The position numbers and the translations under genes are program-made. Shown in pieces: positions 5,556 to 11,963 of a stretch of DNA of 13,298 bases. Under the pieces are notes generated by a model. That model was not told the DNA's origin and made no database searches. It worked only from the letters and a program-made list of their open reading frames with translations. Position 1 is the stretch's first letter. Each line of letters starts with the position of its first letter. The DNA comes from Planctomycetota bacterium (lineage in GTDB: Bacteria; Planctomycetota; Phycisphaerae; Tepidisphaerales; Tepidisphaeraceae), in the NCBI GenBank assembly GCA_023417885.1, contig JAEZED010000053.1:1-13298 (forward strand), given 5' to 3'.

Positions 5556-6257
5556 ATGAGGCCGCAGGATCTCGCCGCCCGGATCGATCACACGCTCCTC
5601 ACCCCGGAAGCCACCAGCGCCGACATCGATCGGCTCGTCGATGAGGCCGTCGGGCACCGCTTCGCCTCAGCCTGTGTGCAGCCGCGATGGGTGAGCCACG
5701 CCGCCGAGCGGGCGGCGGGGCGGGTGGCGGTCTGCTGCGTCATAGGGTTCCCGCACGGGGCCAACCGCCCGACGGTCAAGGCGATCGAGGCGACCGCCGC
5801 CGTCAAGGACGGGGCCGCCGAGCTGGACATGGTCGCCTTCCTTCCCGACCTCCTGGCCCGTGATGTCCGTGCGGTTCGCGCGGAGGTGATGGAGGTGGCC
5901 CGTGCCGCCCGTGCCGTCAACCGGAACGTCATATTGAAGGTAATCGTTGAGTCCGCCCTTCTCGTGGCGGGTCGGCCAGATGGGGAGGCGGAGGCGATCA
6001 TCGCCGACGCCTGCCGCGCGGTGCGCGAGGCGGGAGCGGATTTCATCAAGACGAGCACCGGCTTCCACCCCGCCGGCGGGGCGGACCCGAAGGTGATCGC
6101 ATGGATGGCGGCCCATGCATCCGGCCTCGGCGTTAAGGCGAGCGGCGGAATCCGTACGCTCGCGCACGCCAGCGCCCTCCTCGACGCCGGCGCCACCCGA
6201 CTCGGAGCCTCCAGGAGCCTCGCGATTCTGCGGGAGGCATCCGAGATGTCTGTCTAG
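5556..6257 (+). CDS. deoC: Deoxyribose-phosphate aldolase (DeoC)
   Basis: The 233-residue class I aldolase cleaves 2-deoxyribose 5-phosphate to glyceraldehyde 3-phosphate and acetaldehyde in deoxynucleoside breakdown; it is a cytoplasmic TIM barrel. Seen: IDHTLLTPEAT (10-20), CVQPRWV (40-46), VIGFPHGAN (62-70), AELDMV (88-93), LKVIVES (127-133), FIKTSTGFHP (163-172) and KASGGIRT (194-201). By comparison with the E. coli enzyme, Lys165 in FIKTSTG is the Schiff-base lysine, Lys194 the second active-site lysine and Asp91 the catalytic aspartate, so it should be active. The length is typical of the short bacterial form. The start is fixed by the -10 box six bases before the ATG. It is unlinked to other deo genes. 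parS site 4 sits just upstream. Confidence 0.96.
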   Translation: MRPQDLAARIDHTLLTPEATSADIDRLVDEAVGHRFASACVQPRWVSHAAERAAGRVAVCCVIGFPHGANRPTVKAIEATAAVKDGAAELDMVAFLPDLLARDVRAVRAEVMEVARAARAVNRNVILKVIVESALLVAGRPDGEAEAIIADACRAVREAGADFIKTSTGFHPAGGADPKVIAWMAAHASGLGVKASGGIRTLAHASALLDAGATRLGASRSLAILREASEMSV

Positions 6258-6314
6258 CACTCATCATACGAAGCCCTGCAAGCAGGTGCTGCGAAGGAAG
6301 CCTGCCGCCGCGGC

Positions 6315-6320
6315 TACGAT
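6315..6320 (+). promoter_or_regulatory. Candidate -10 box of a leaderless promoter
   Basis: TACGAT is followed by 5 bases (CTGCC) and the ATG at 6326. It lies in a 68-bp gap after deoC that contains no clear terminator, so the gene may be transcribed both from here and by read-through. No Shine-Dalgarno sequence is present. Confidence 0.5.
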
Positions 6321-6325
6321 CTGCC

Positions 6326-7288
6326 ATGCCGGGTCACCCACCCAGCCGGCCGCATCGTCAGCCGCTCTTCAGCCGGTTCCGGCGCATCGCCTGGGACCTG
6401 CGCACCCAGGGGCTGCTCCTGGTCATCACGCTCCTCCCGGCCGCTTGGATTCCCGGCGCGGTGCGCGCGGGGCAGATCGAGCCGCCCACCACGCGAACCG
6501 CCGGCGCCACCACCCGTCCGGAGCAGCGGCCGCCCGCTTACGTCATTCACCTCCCGGGCATCGCCGGGCCCATGCGCATCGACCAGCGCCTCGCGCGCGG
6601 CATGGCCGACGGCGGGGCGGACGGGCTCGTCGAAACCGTGGAGATCTTCGACTGGGTCGGCAACCGTCGCGGCTTCGCCGCCCTGTTCGGAAGGGACCAG
6701 AACCTCCGGCAGGCGCGCCGCCTCGCCGAGCACATCGTCGAACTGAAGCGCCAGCAGCCGGATCGCCCGGTCGTGATCACGTCCCACTCCGGCGGAACCG
6801 CCGTCACCGCCTGGGCCTTGGAGATGCTCCCCGAGGTGTCGGCCGAGGCGCAGGCGGGGGAGGTGAAGGTCGACGGCGTGATCATGCTGGCCTCTGCCCT
6901 CTCCAGCCGCTACGACCTGTCGGCGGCGCTGACCGTGGTGACGGGGCGGGTCTTCCACGTCTCCAGCCCGTACGACAACCTGATCCTGGGCGCCGGCACG
7001 CTCCTGTTCGGCACACTCGACCGCGAGCGCGACCCGGCGGCGGGGCGGCTCGGCTTCCGCCTACCCGCGGGCGTCGATCCGGAGACCTACTTCAACTTCC
7101 TCGAAGTGCCGTACGACCCGGCGTGGGAGACGCTCGGCCACTTCGGCGGACATGAAGGGATGATGACCGTCGCCTTCGGCCGCGAAGTCGTCACGCCGCT
7201 CATTCGCGCCGCACTCGGCGAGCAGGTCGATCTCCCGACGACGCGCGCAGTAGCAGAACCCACCACCCACCCCGCGTCAGTGGAGTGA
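6326..7288 (+). CDS. Exported alpha/beta-hydrolase-like protein, substrate unknown
   Basis: The 320-residue protein begins with a basic stretch (RPHRQPLFSRFRR), a hydrophobic segment at about 30-46 (GLLLVITLLPAAWIPGA) and a possible cleavage site near VRAGQ, so it is probably exported or anchored. The rest looks like an alpha/beta hydrolase: a first strand YVIHLPGIAGPM, then PVVITSHSGGTAVTAWALEML, where S153-H-S155-G-G is a nucleophile elbow in which Ser replaces the first Gly of GxSxG. FGGHEGMM near residues 273-280 supplies a candidate catalytic His276 (His272 is an alternative). An Asp for the triad cannot be picked safely. Similar small planctomycete proteins are annotated only as hydrolases or hypothetical. 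The Thr/Pro-rich tail (residues about 305-320) looks unstructured. It lies between deoC and purH with no obvious functional link. Confidence 0.7.
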   Translation: MPGHPPSRPHRQPLFSRFRRIAWDLRTQGLLLVITLLPAAWIPGAVRAGQIEPPTTRTAGATTRPEQRPPAYVIHLPGIAGPMRIDQRLARGMADGGADGLVETVEIFDWVGNRRGFAALFGRDQNLRQARRLAEHIVELKRQQPDRPVVITSHSGGTAVTAWALEMLPEVSAEAQAGEVKVDGVIMLASALSSRYDLSAALTVVTGRVFHVSSPYDNLILGAGTLLFGTLDRERDPAAGRLGFRLPAGVDPETYFNFLEVPYDPAWETLGHFGGHEGMMTVAFGREVVTPLIRAALGEQVDLPTTRAVAEPTTHPASVE

Positions 7289-7312
7289 CGATGCGGCAAA
7301 GCGGCTCGTCCT

Positions 7313-7329
7313 GCGGCACGCGGTGCCGC
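7313..7329 (+). terminator. Hairpin between the hydrolase gene and purH (possible terminator)
   Basis: GCGGCAC (7313-7319) pairs perfectly with GTGCCGC (7323-7329) around a 3-base loop, 24 bases after the hydrolase stop. There is no T-tract, so termination is uncertain. It ends 20 bases before the purH -10 box and could alternatively be a regulatory site. Confidence 0.35.
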
Positions 7330-7349
7330 GGCTCTGCGTCCACCTGACC

Positions 7350-7355
7350 TACACT
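7350..7355 (+). promoter_or_regulatory. Candidate -10 box of a nearly leaderless purH promoter
   Basis: TACACT ends 9 bases before ATG 7365, which would give an mRNA leader of only about 2-3 bases. It excludes the GTG at 7323 as start, since that codon would lie upstream of the transcript. Confidence 0.45.
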
Positions 7356-7364
7356 CCGCGGATC

Positions 7365-9032
7365 ATGCCAGATCTCGTGCCTGTGAAGCGTGCGCTGCTG
7401 TCGGTGTCCGATAAGTCGGGCCTGGTGGAGTTTGCAAAAGCCCTCGTCGAGGAGTTCGGCGTCGAACTGCTCTCTACCGGCGGAACCGCCAGGGCCCTGC
7501 GCGACGCGGGCCTGCCCGTGACCGACGTCAGCGACGTCACCGGCTTTCCCGAGATGATGGACGGGCGCGTCAAGACGCTGCACCCGAAGATCCACGGCGG
7601 GCTGCTCGGGCGGCTGCCGGAGGACGAGGCGGTCATGCGCGAGCACGGCATTGCCCCGATTGACCTCGTCTGCGTCAACCTCTACCCCTTCGAGCAGACG
7701 GTGGCAAAGGAGGGCGTGACGTACGAGGAGGCGATCGAGAACATCGACATCGGCGGGCCGAGCATGGTGCGGTCGGCGGCGAAGAACCACGCGCGCGTGC
7801 TGGTGGTGACAGACCCCGAGCGGTACGAGAAGGTCCTCGGCGATCTCCGCAAGCACGGCGGATCGAGCTGCTTCAAGCACCGGCAGAAGATGGCAGCGGC
7901 GGCGTTCGGACACACGGCGGCTTACGACTCGCACATTTGGACGTACCTCGCGGACGCGACGCGAGCCGCCTCGGGGGAGGACGCGCTAGAGGACGCAGAA
8001 GCGATCGAGGTCGGCGCCGACGCGATCGGAAAGGCGTCCGTTTGGTTTCCCACGCTCAGAAAGGTCCAGGACCTTCGGTATGGCGAGAACCCACACCAGC
8101 GCGCGGCGCTCTACGGCTACGACAATCCGGTGGCGCAGCGCCTCAACACCGCGTCCATCGCCTACGCGCGGCAGCATCACGGCAAGGAGCTGAGCTACAT
8201 CAACCTGCTCGACGCCGACGCGGCGCTCAACTGCGCGCGCGAGTTCGTCCCGGACCGGCAGGCCGCGGCCTGCATCGTCAAGCATGCGACGCCCTGCGGT
8301 GTTGGCGTCGCCGAATCCCCGGCATCGGCGTTCGAACATGCGTACGCGAGCGACCCGCTGGCCGCGTTCGGCGGGATCGTCGCGCTCAACCACCCGATCG
8401 ATGCCGGCGCGGCAACAGCGATTGCACAGGGCGAGAAGTTCCTCGAGGTCATCCTCGCTCCGTCCTTCGACTCCGAGGCCCTGAAGATCCTCGGGGCACG
8501 ATGGAAGAACGTGCGGCTGCTGAGCGTCGGTCCGCTCAACCCGGTCGGCGAGTACGGCCCCGACTTCGTCGCCGACGCCACGATGTTCCACCAGATCGGC
8601 GGCGGGCTCTTGATCCAGCAGCGGGACCTCGTCGGCGTCGTTGAGTCCGAGTGGAAGGTCGTCTCCGCCCGCCAGCCCACCGCCGCCGAGATGGCGGCGC
8701 TCAAGTTCAACTGGCTCGTCTGCAAGCACGTCAAGAGCAACGCCGTCGTCGTCGGCGGAGAGCAGGGGACCTACGGCATCGGCGGGGGGCAGGTCGATCG
8801 CGTCGCCGCCGCCGAGCATGCCGTCAAGAAGGCCGGCGAGCGCGCCCAGGGCGCCGTCGCCGCCAGCGATGCGTTCTTCCCCTTCCCCGACGGACCCGCC
8901 GTGCTCATCCAGGCGGGCGTGACCGCCATCGTCCAGCCCGGCGGGAGCGTGCGCGACCAGGCGACCATCGACCTCTGCAACGCCGCCGGCGTCGCCATGG
9001 TCTTCACAGGCCGGCGGCACTTCCGGCATTAG
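7365..9032 (+). CDS. purH: Bifunctional AICAR transformylase / IMP cyclohydrolase (PurH)
   Basis: The 555-residue enzyme performs the last two steps of purine synthesis: formylation of AICAR from 10-formyl-THF, then ring closure to IMP. The N-terminal MGS-like cyclohydrolase domain (about 1-150) shows VKRALLSVSDKSGL, LLSTGGTARALRDAGL, DGRVKTLHPKIHGGLL and NIDIGGPSMVRSAAKNH. The transformylase domain starts near RYGENPHQRAALYG and includes the catalytic pair Lys306-His307 in VKHATPCGVG, DPLAAFGGIVALN, SNAVVVGGEQGTYGIGGGQ and FFPFPDG; it ends in VFTGRRHFRH. Both active sites look complete. An in-frame GTG at 7323 would add 14 unconserved residues; ATG 7365 fits the family N-terminus and the promoter. 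The next gene begins 16 bases after the stop, so they form an operon. Confidence 0.97.
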   Translation: MPDLVPVKRALLSVSDKSGLVEFAKALVEEFGVELLSTGGTARALRDAGLPVTDVSDVTGFPEMMDGRVKTLHPKIHGGLLGRLPEDEAVMREHGIAPIDLVCVNLYPFEQTVAKEGVTYEEAIENIDIGGPSMVRSAAKNHARVLVVTDPERYEKVLGDLRKHGGSSCFKHRQKMAAAAFGHTAAYDSHIWTYLADATRAASGEDALEDAEAIEVGADAIGKASVWFPTLRKVQDLRYGENPHQRAALYGYDNPVAQRLNTASIAYARQHHGKELSYINLLDADAALNCAREFVPDRQAAACIVKHATPCGVGVAESPASAFEHAYASDPLAAFGGIVALNHPIDAGAATAIAQGEKFLEVILAPSFDSEALKILGARWKNVRLLSVGPLNPVGEYGPDFVADATMFHQIGGGLLIQQRDLVGVVESEWKVVSARQPTAAEMAALKFNWLVCKHVKSNAVVVGGEQGTYGIGGGQVDRVAAAEHAVKKAGERAQGAVAASDAFFPFPDGPAVLIQAGVTAIVQPGGSVRDQATIDLCNAAGVAMVFTGRRHFRH

Positions 9033-9036
9033 ACCC

Positions 9037-9043
9037 AAGGAGA
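9037..9043 (+). promoter_or_regulatory. Shine-Dalgarno site of the DinB-like gene
   Basis: AAGGAGA lies 5 bases before GTG 9049 and only 4 bases after the purH stop. It decides for the GTG start and shows that a gene inside a transcript uses a Shine-Dalgarno signal, unlike the leading genes in the window. Confidence 0.75.
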
Positions 9044-9048
9044 TCCCC

Positions 9049-9519
9049 GTGGACGTCAACGCCGCCCATGCGCTCATCGACCAGTTTCGCGAAACCTTCG
9101 AAGGCACGCGGCCCAACTGGATCACCGACGGCAGGCCGGAAACGGCGGTGCTCGGGCTGCTCGATTCCTTCACCGAAGCGCAGTCGCATCGCCCGCCGGC
9201 GCCGGGGGCGCGCACCGTCGCGGAGCACACGGCGCACCTCTGGTACTCGCTCGACCTGTTCCTGAAGCGCGTGCGCGGCGAGGATCCGAAGGCGGAGTGG
9301 GAGACGAGCTTCGACCTCCACGGCCGCGACTGGGCGACGCTCAAGTCGGACCTCCGCAGCGCCTACGAGGCGTGCCTCGAGGTGCTGGCGGGCAATCGTG
9401 ACAAGCCGATCGACCAGTGGCCGCCGATCCACATCGCGGGCCTGAGCGCGATGACGGCGCACAACGCGTATCACCTGGGCGCCATCCGCCAGATCGGCCT
9501 GGTCGCGGCGGGGCGGTAG
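9049..9519 (+). CDS. DinB-superfamily four-helix protein
   Basis: The 156-residue protein fits the DinB/YfiT-like metal-binding four-helix bundle. Seen: a first helix from AAHALIDQFRETF, a second-helix AEHTAHLWYSLD motif with His60 and His63, a long helix around DLRSAYEACLEVL, and a last helix MTAHNAYHLGAIRQIGL with His138 and His142. The H...HxxxH arrangement is the usual metal triad of the superfamily (His60, His138 and His142 most likely). Relatives include thiol-dependent transferases and damage-inducible proteins; the actual reaction is unknown. GTG start with AAGGAGA 5 bases upstream. It is co-transcribed with purH (16-bp gap), which does not by itself indicate a role in purine synthesis. 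Confidence 0.82.
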   Translation: MDVNAAHALIDQFRETFEGTRPNWITDGRPETAVLGLLDSFTEAQSHRPPAPGARTVAEHTAHLWYSLDLFLKRVRGEDPKAEWETSFDLHGRDWATLKSDLRSAYEACLEVLAGNRDKPIDQWPPIHIAGLSAMTAHNAYHLGAIRQIGLVAAGR

Positions 9520-9562
9520 CCGGGCGGAGAGAGCCACAGACTTCACATATTGGCACGGATGG

Positions 9563-9684
9563 CCTCTCCCGCTGGGATAGGTGGCCGCGCAGCGAAGCGG
9601 ACGGAGAGAGCGCCGGGAGCCCGCCTTGCCTTGCGCCCTCTCCGCCTAGGCCTGCGGCCTCGGCACCTCTCCCGGCGGGAGAGG
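9563..9684. repeat. Palindromic intergenic element of about 122 bp
   Basis: Two arms of about 51 bases (9563-9613 and 9633-9684) are imperfect inverted copies: the right arm read backwards gives CCTCTCCCGCCGGGAGAGG, against CCTCTCCCGCTGGGATAGG at the start of the left arm, and GCGGAGAGGGCGC against ACGGAGAGAGCGC at its inner end. Each arm contains its own small hairpin; the right one (CCTCTCCC/GGGAGAGG, 9666-9684) is perfect. The whole can fold into a cruciform. Elements of this look are scattered in intergenic DNA of several GC-rich bacteria; it may be a non-autonomous mobile or REP-like repeat, and could also end the purH and CNNM-type transcripts that converge here. Only one copy is in the window, so repetition is inferred. 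Confidence 0.6.
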
Positions 9685-9720
9685 CGTTGAAAGCGCCGTG
9701 GCCGTAGAAGCCCTCGCTTC

Positions 9721-9736
9721 AAAAAGCAACCTTGCT
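9721..9736 (-). terminator. Weak terminator candidate after the CNNM-type gene
   Basis: On the minus strand AGCA and TGCT (9736-9733 and 9728-9725) form a short 4-bp stem that leads into a run of five T (9725-9721). It lies 33 bases past the stop codon at 9769. The stem is too short to be convincing; the palindromic element beyond it may do the work instead. Confidence 0.25.
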
Positions 9737-9768
9737 CGAGTGTGTGACATCCAGACTCCTGGGTGCAC

Positions 9769-11214
9769 CTACGCCCGCCCCGGGCCGTCCTCGCGCGCCT
9801 GTTGCTGCGTCGCGGGGGCGATGAGGAGGGTCATGCGGCGGTCCGGCGTCACCGCCGTCACCCGCACCGTGTACTCCGCGAGGCGCACCTGGTCGCCGGC
9901 GCGGGGCCAGCGGCCGAGCTCCGAGGCGACGAAACCGCCCACCGTGTCCACGTCCTCCGGCGTCCCCCAGCCGTTCAGGTCCAGGTGGTCGCGCAGCTCG
10001 TGCAGCGGCAGGTGCCCGCCGACGCGGAAGTTCTCCCCCTCCTTCTCGATCTGCGCCTGCGCGATGTCGAACTCATCGGTGATGTCCCCCACGATCTGCT
10101 CGATGATGTCCTCCAGCGTCACCACGCCCACCGTTCCGCCGTACTCGTCCACCACGATCGCCATGTGCGTCGCGCTCTCCTGCATCTGCCGCAGCAGCTT
10201 GTGAACGGGCAGCAGCTCCGGCACGAAGAGGATGTCGCGCCGGATCTTCTTGAGGTCGACCGTCCCGCTGCCGATGACGTGCGTCTCGCTGCCGGGCGCG
10301 CCCGCGACGGCGGTGATCTCGCCGGCGTCGCCCGTTTCGTCGGTGAACTTCAGCCGGCCCACGACGAGCTTGAGCTGCCCGAAGAGGTCGCGCAGGTGGA
10401 TCATGCCGATGACATGATCCAAATCCTTCTCGCAGAGGGGCAGGCGCGTGTGCTCCCCCGTCTGCGCGGTGCGGAGGATCCGGTCGATCGGCATGTCCGT
10501 CAGCAGGAAGTCCACGTCCACGCGCGGCGTCATGATCTGCCGCGCCTTCAGGTCGCCGAACTCGAACGCGCCGCTGAGCAGCTGGCCGCTGCCGGTCTCG
10601 ATCGCCCCCGCCTCGACCGCCTCCTCCAGCAGGGCGCGCAGCTCCTCCACCGTGTGGGGCACCGTGCCGTGGCTCGCCTCCTCCAGCGGAACGCCCACCA
10701 GCCGCAGCAGCACGTTGCTCGCGCTGTTGAGCACCCAGATGACCGGGTAGAAGACGATCGTGAAGGCGATCAGCGGCCCCGACAGGATCGGCAGGAGCCG
10801 GTCGGGGTAGAAAATCGCCAGGTTCTTCGGCGCCACCTCGCCCACCACCACGTGCAGCGACGTGCTGATTCCCAGCGCGATCGCGATCGCGATCCAGTGG
10901 TGGCTTCCCGGCGGGGCGTGGAAGCCGAGCTTCGCCAGCCCCGGCTCCAGCAGCGCCGCGACGGCCGGCTCGGTGACGTAGCCCAGCGCCAGTGAGGCGA
11001 TCGTGATGCCGAGCTGGCAGGTGGAGAGGTAGAGGTCCAGCCGCTTCTTGACGTCGAGCGAGAGGCGGGCGAAGAGGCTGCCGGCGTCGGCCAGCTGCTT
11101 CAGGCGCGAGCGCCGCGCCCCGACGGCGGCGAACTCGGCGGCCACGAAGAACCCGTTGAGCCCGACGAGGCCGAGGGTCGCGAGGATCTTCCAGATGACG
11201 TCGAGGAGGTTCAC
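9769..11214 (-). CDS. CNNM/CorC-type membrane protein with CBS pair (hemolysin family)
   Basis: The 481-residue inner-membrane protein has the three-part structure of the CNNM/CorC (HlyC) family, several of which transport or export Mg2+ or related ions. Residues 1-200 form the DUF21/CNNM membrane domain: NGFFVAAEFAAVGARR (20-35), STCQLGITIASLALGYV (64-80), VVVGEVAPKN (132-141), and a helix at 148-170. The CBS pair follows, with IMTPRVDV (227-234), IGMIHLRDL (269-277), MAIVVDEYGGTVGVVTLEDI (351-370) and EQIVGDITDEFD. The C-terminal CorC_HlyC domain (about 395-470) includes VGGHLPLHEL, DTVGGFVASELGRWPRAGD and RRMTLLI. Residues about 281-326 form an extra loop between the two CBS repeats. GTG start, no Shine-Dalgarno sequence; TAAACC lies 12 bases upstream. 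The 89-bp gap to the coiled-coil gene is GC-rich and shows nothing else. Confidence 0.93.
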   Translation of the reverse strand: MNLLDVIWKILATLGLVGLNGFFVAAEFAAVGARRSRLKQLADAGSLFARLSLDVKKRLDLYLSTCQLGITIASLALGYVTEPAVAALLEPGLAKLGFHAPPGSHHWIAIAIALGISTSLHVVVGEVAPKNLAIFYPDRLLPILSGPLIAFTIVFYPVIWVLNSASNVLLRLVGVPLEEASHGTVPHTVEELRALLEEAVEAGAIETGSGQLLSGAFEFGDLKARQIMTPRVDVDFLLTDMPIDRILRTAQTGEHTRLPLCEKDLDHVIGMIHLRDLFGQLKLVVGRLKFTDETGDAGEITAVAGAPGSETHVIGSGTVDLKKIRRDILFVPELLPVHKLLRQMQESATHMAIVVDEYGGTVGVVTLEDIIEQIVGDITDEFDIAQAQIEKEGENFRVGGHLPLHELRDHLDLNGWGTPEDVDTVGGFVASELGRWPRAGDQVRLAEYTVRVTAVTPDRRMTLLIAPATQQQAREDGPGRA

Positions 11215-11303
11215 GAAGCGCCCACCGGTTTACCCGCCGGGGCGCGGGGTGACAAGCTGGGGAGCGTTCAGGCCGGGTGGAGGCCTCGGCCGGGCGCCGG
11301 GAC

Positions 11304-11873
11304 TCATCCTACGGCGCCACCCGTGCTGCGGAGGGCGAGGATGAGCTCCACCTCCCCCGCCGGACGGCGCAGCTTCTGCGCGATGGCGTGAGCGCTCTCT
11401 CCCGCATCGGCGAGGTCGTAGATGTCGCGGTGCCGCGCCAGTGCCGCCAGGCCCGATTCGTGCTCCGGCCCGAGCGTGCCCGCGATCAGGCTGTTGCTGA
11501 TCCGCTCCGCCTTGGCGCGCGCCAGCGCCGCGTTCAGGGCCGCCGTCTTGCTCTCGGCGTCCCGGATCAGGGCCTCCAGGCGCGCCGCCTTCGTGTCGAG
11601 CTGGGCGGACATCTGCCGGGCCATCTGCTCCAGCTCGACCAGGAGCGACTGCATCTGCCGCTCGGCCGCCCGCTCTCCCGCCAGGCTGGCCCGCTCGCTG
11701 GGCATGACCGCCAGCGGGTCGCTCCGACCCTTGCGGGCGCGGGGACGCAGCACCATGAAATAGACGAGCATCAGGACGCCCCCCGCCAGCGCAGCCAGCG
11801 CCAGCGGGTCATCCACGCCCCCGGCAGCGGACGCAGGGGCCTCAGCGAGCATGAACAGGTACACCGGCGGCAC
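11304..11873 (-). CDS. Membrane-anchored coiled-coil protein, unknown function
   Basis: The 189-residue protein starts with a short exterior or hydrophobic N-terminus (PPVYLFMLAEAPASAAGG), then one transmembrane helix at about 20-38 (LALAALAGGVLMLVYFMVL) and a basic RPRARKGR stop-transfer stretch. A long alpha-helical, probably coiled-coil region follows (about 55-125, rich in Ala/Glu/Leu, MQSLLVELEQMARQMSAQL). The C-terminus, IYDLADAGESAHAIAQKL then RPAGEVELILALR, resembles a small helix-turn-helix in which 'IA..L..P.GEVELIL' is the recognition-like part; I know this combination from planctomycete and other bacterial proteins of undefined role. I chose GTG 11873 because GGAGGTGATC precedes it with 5 bases between GGAGG and GTG; ATG 11885 lies inside that site. 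It is 90 bases downstream of the aminotransferase gene and probably co-transcribed with it. Confidence 0.72.
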   Translation of the reverse strand: MPPVYLFMLAEAPASAAGGVDDPLALAALAGGVLMLVYFMVLRPRARKGRSDPLAVMPSERASLAGERAAERQMQSLLVELEQMARQMSAQLDTKAARLEALIRDAESKTAALNAALARAKAERISNSLIAGTLGPEHESGLAALARHRDIYDLADAGESAHAIAQKLRRPAGEVELILALRSTGGAVG

Positions 11874-11883
11874 GATCACCTCC
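11874..11883 (-). promoter_or_regulatory. Full-length Shine-Dalgarno site of the coiled-coil gene
   Basis: Minus strand GGAGGTGATC is the exact complement of the conserved 3' end of 16S rRNA (GATCACCTCC). GGAGG lies 5 bases from GTG 11873. It overlaps the alternative start ATG 11885, arguing for the GTG. Confidence 0.6.
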
Positions 11884-11963
11884 ATGTGACTCGTGACGGG
11901 AAGGGGAAAACGACTCCCCCCATCATGGCAACCGCCGCCCGGGATGCAAGAGGCGCGCCCCTG

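Noticed and set aside
7986..9344. Minus-strand open frame of 452 codons
   Set aside because: Antisense to purH and the DinB-like gene, both with intact family motifs.
9763..10995. Plus-strand open frame of 410 codons
   Set aside because: Antisense to the CNNM/CorC-type gene; low-complexity Arg/Asp/Leu/Val translation, no motif.
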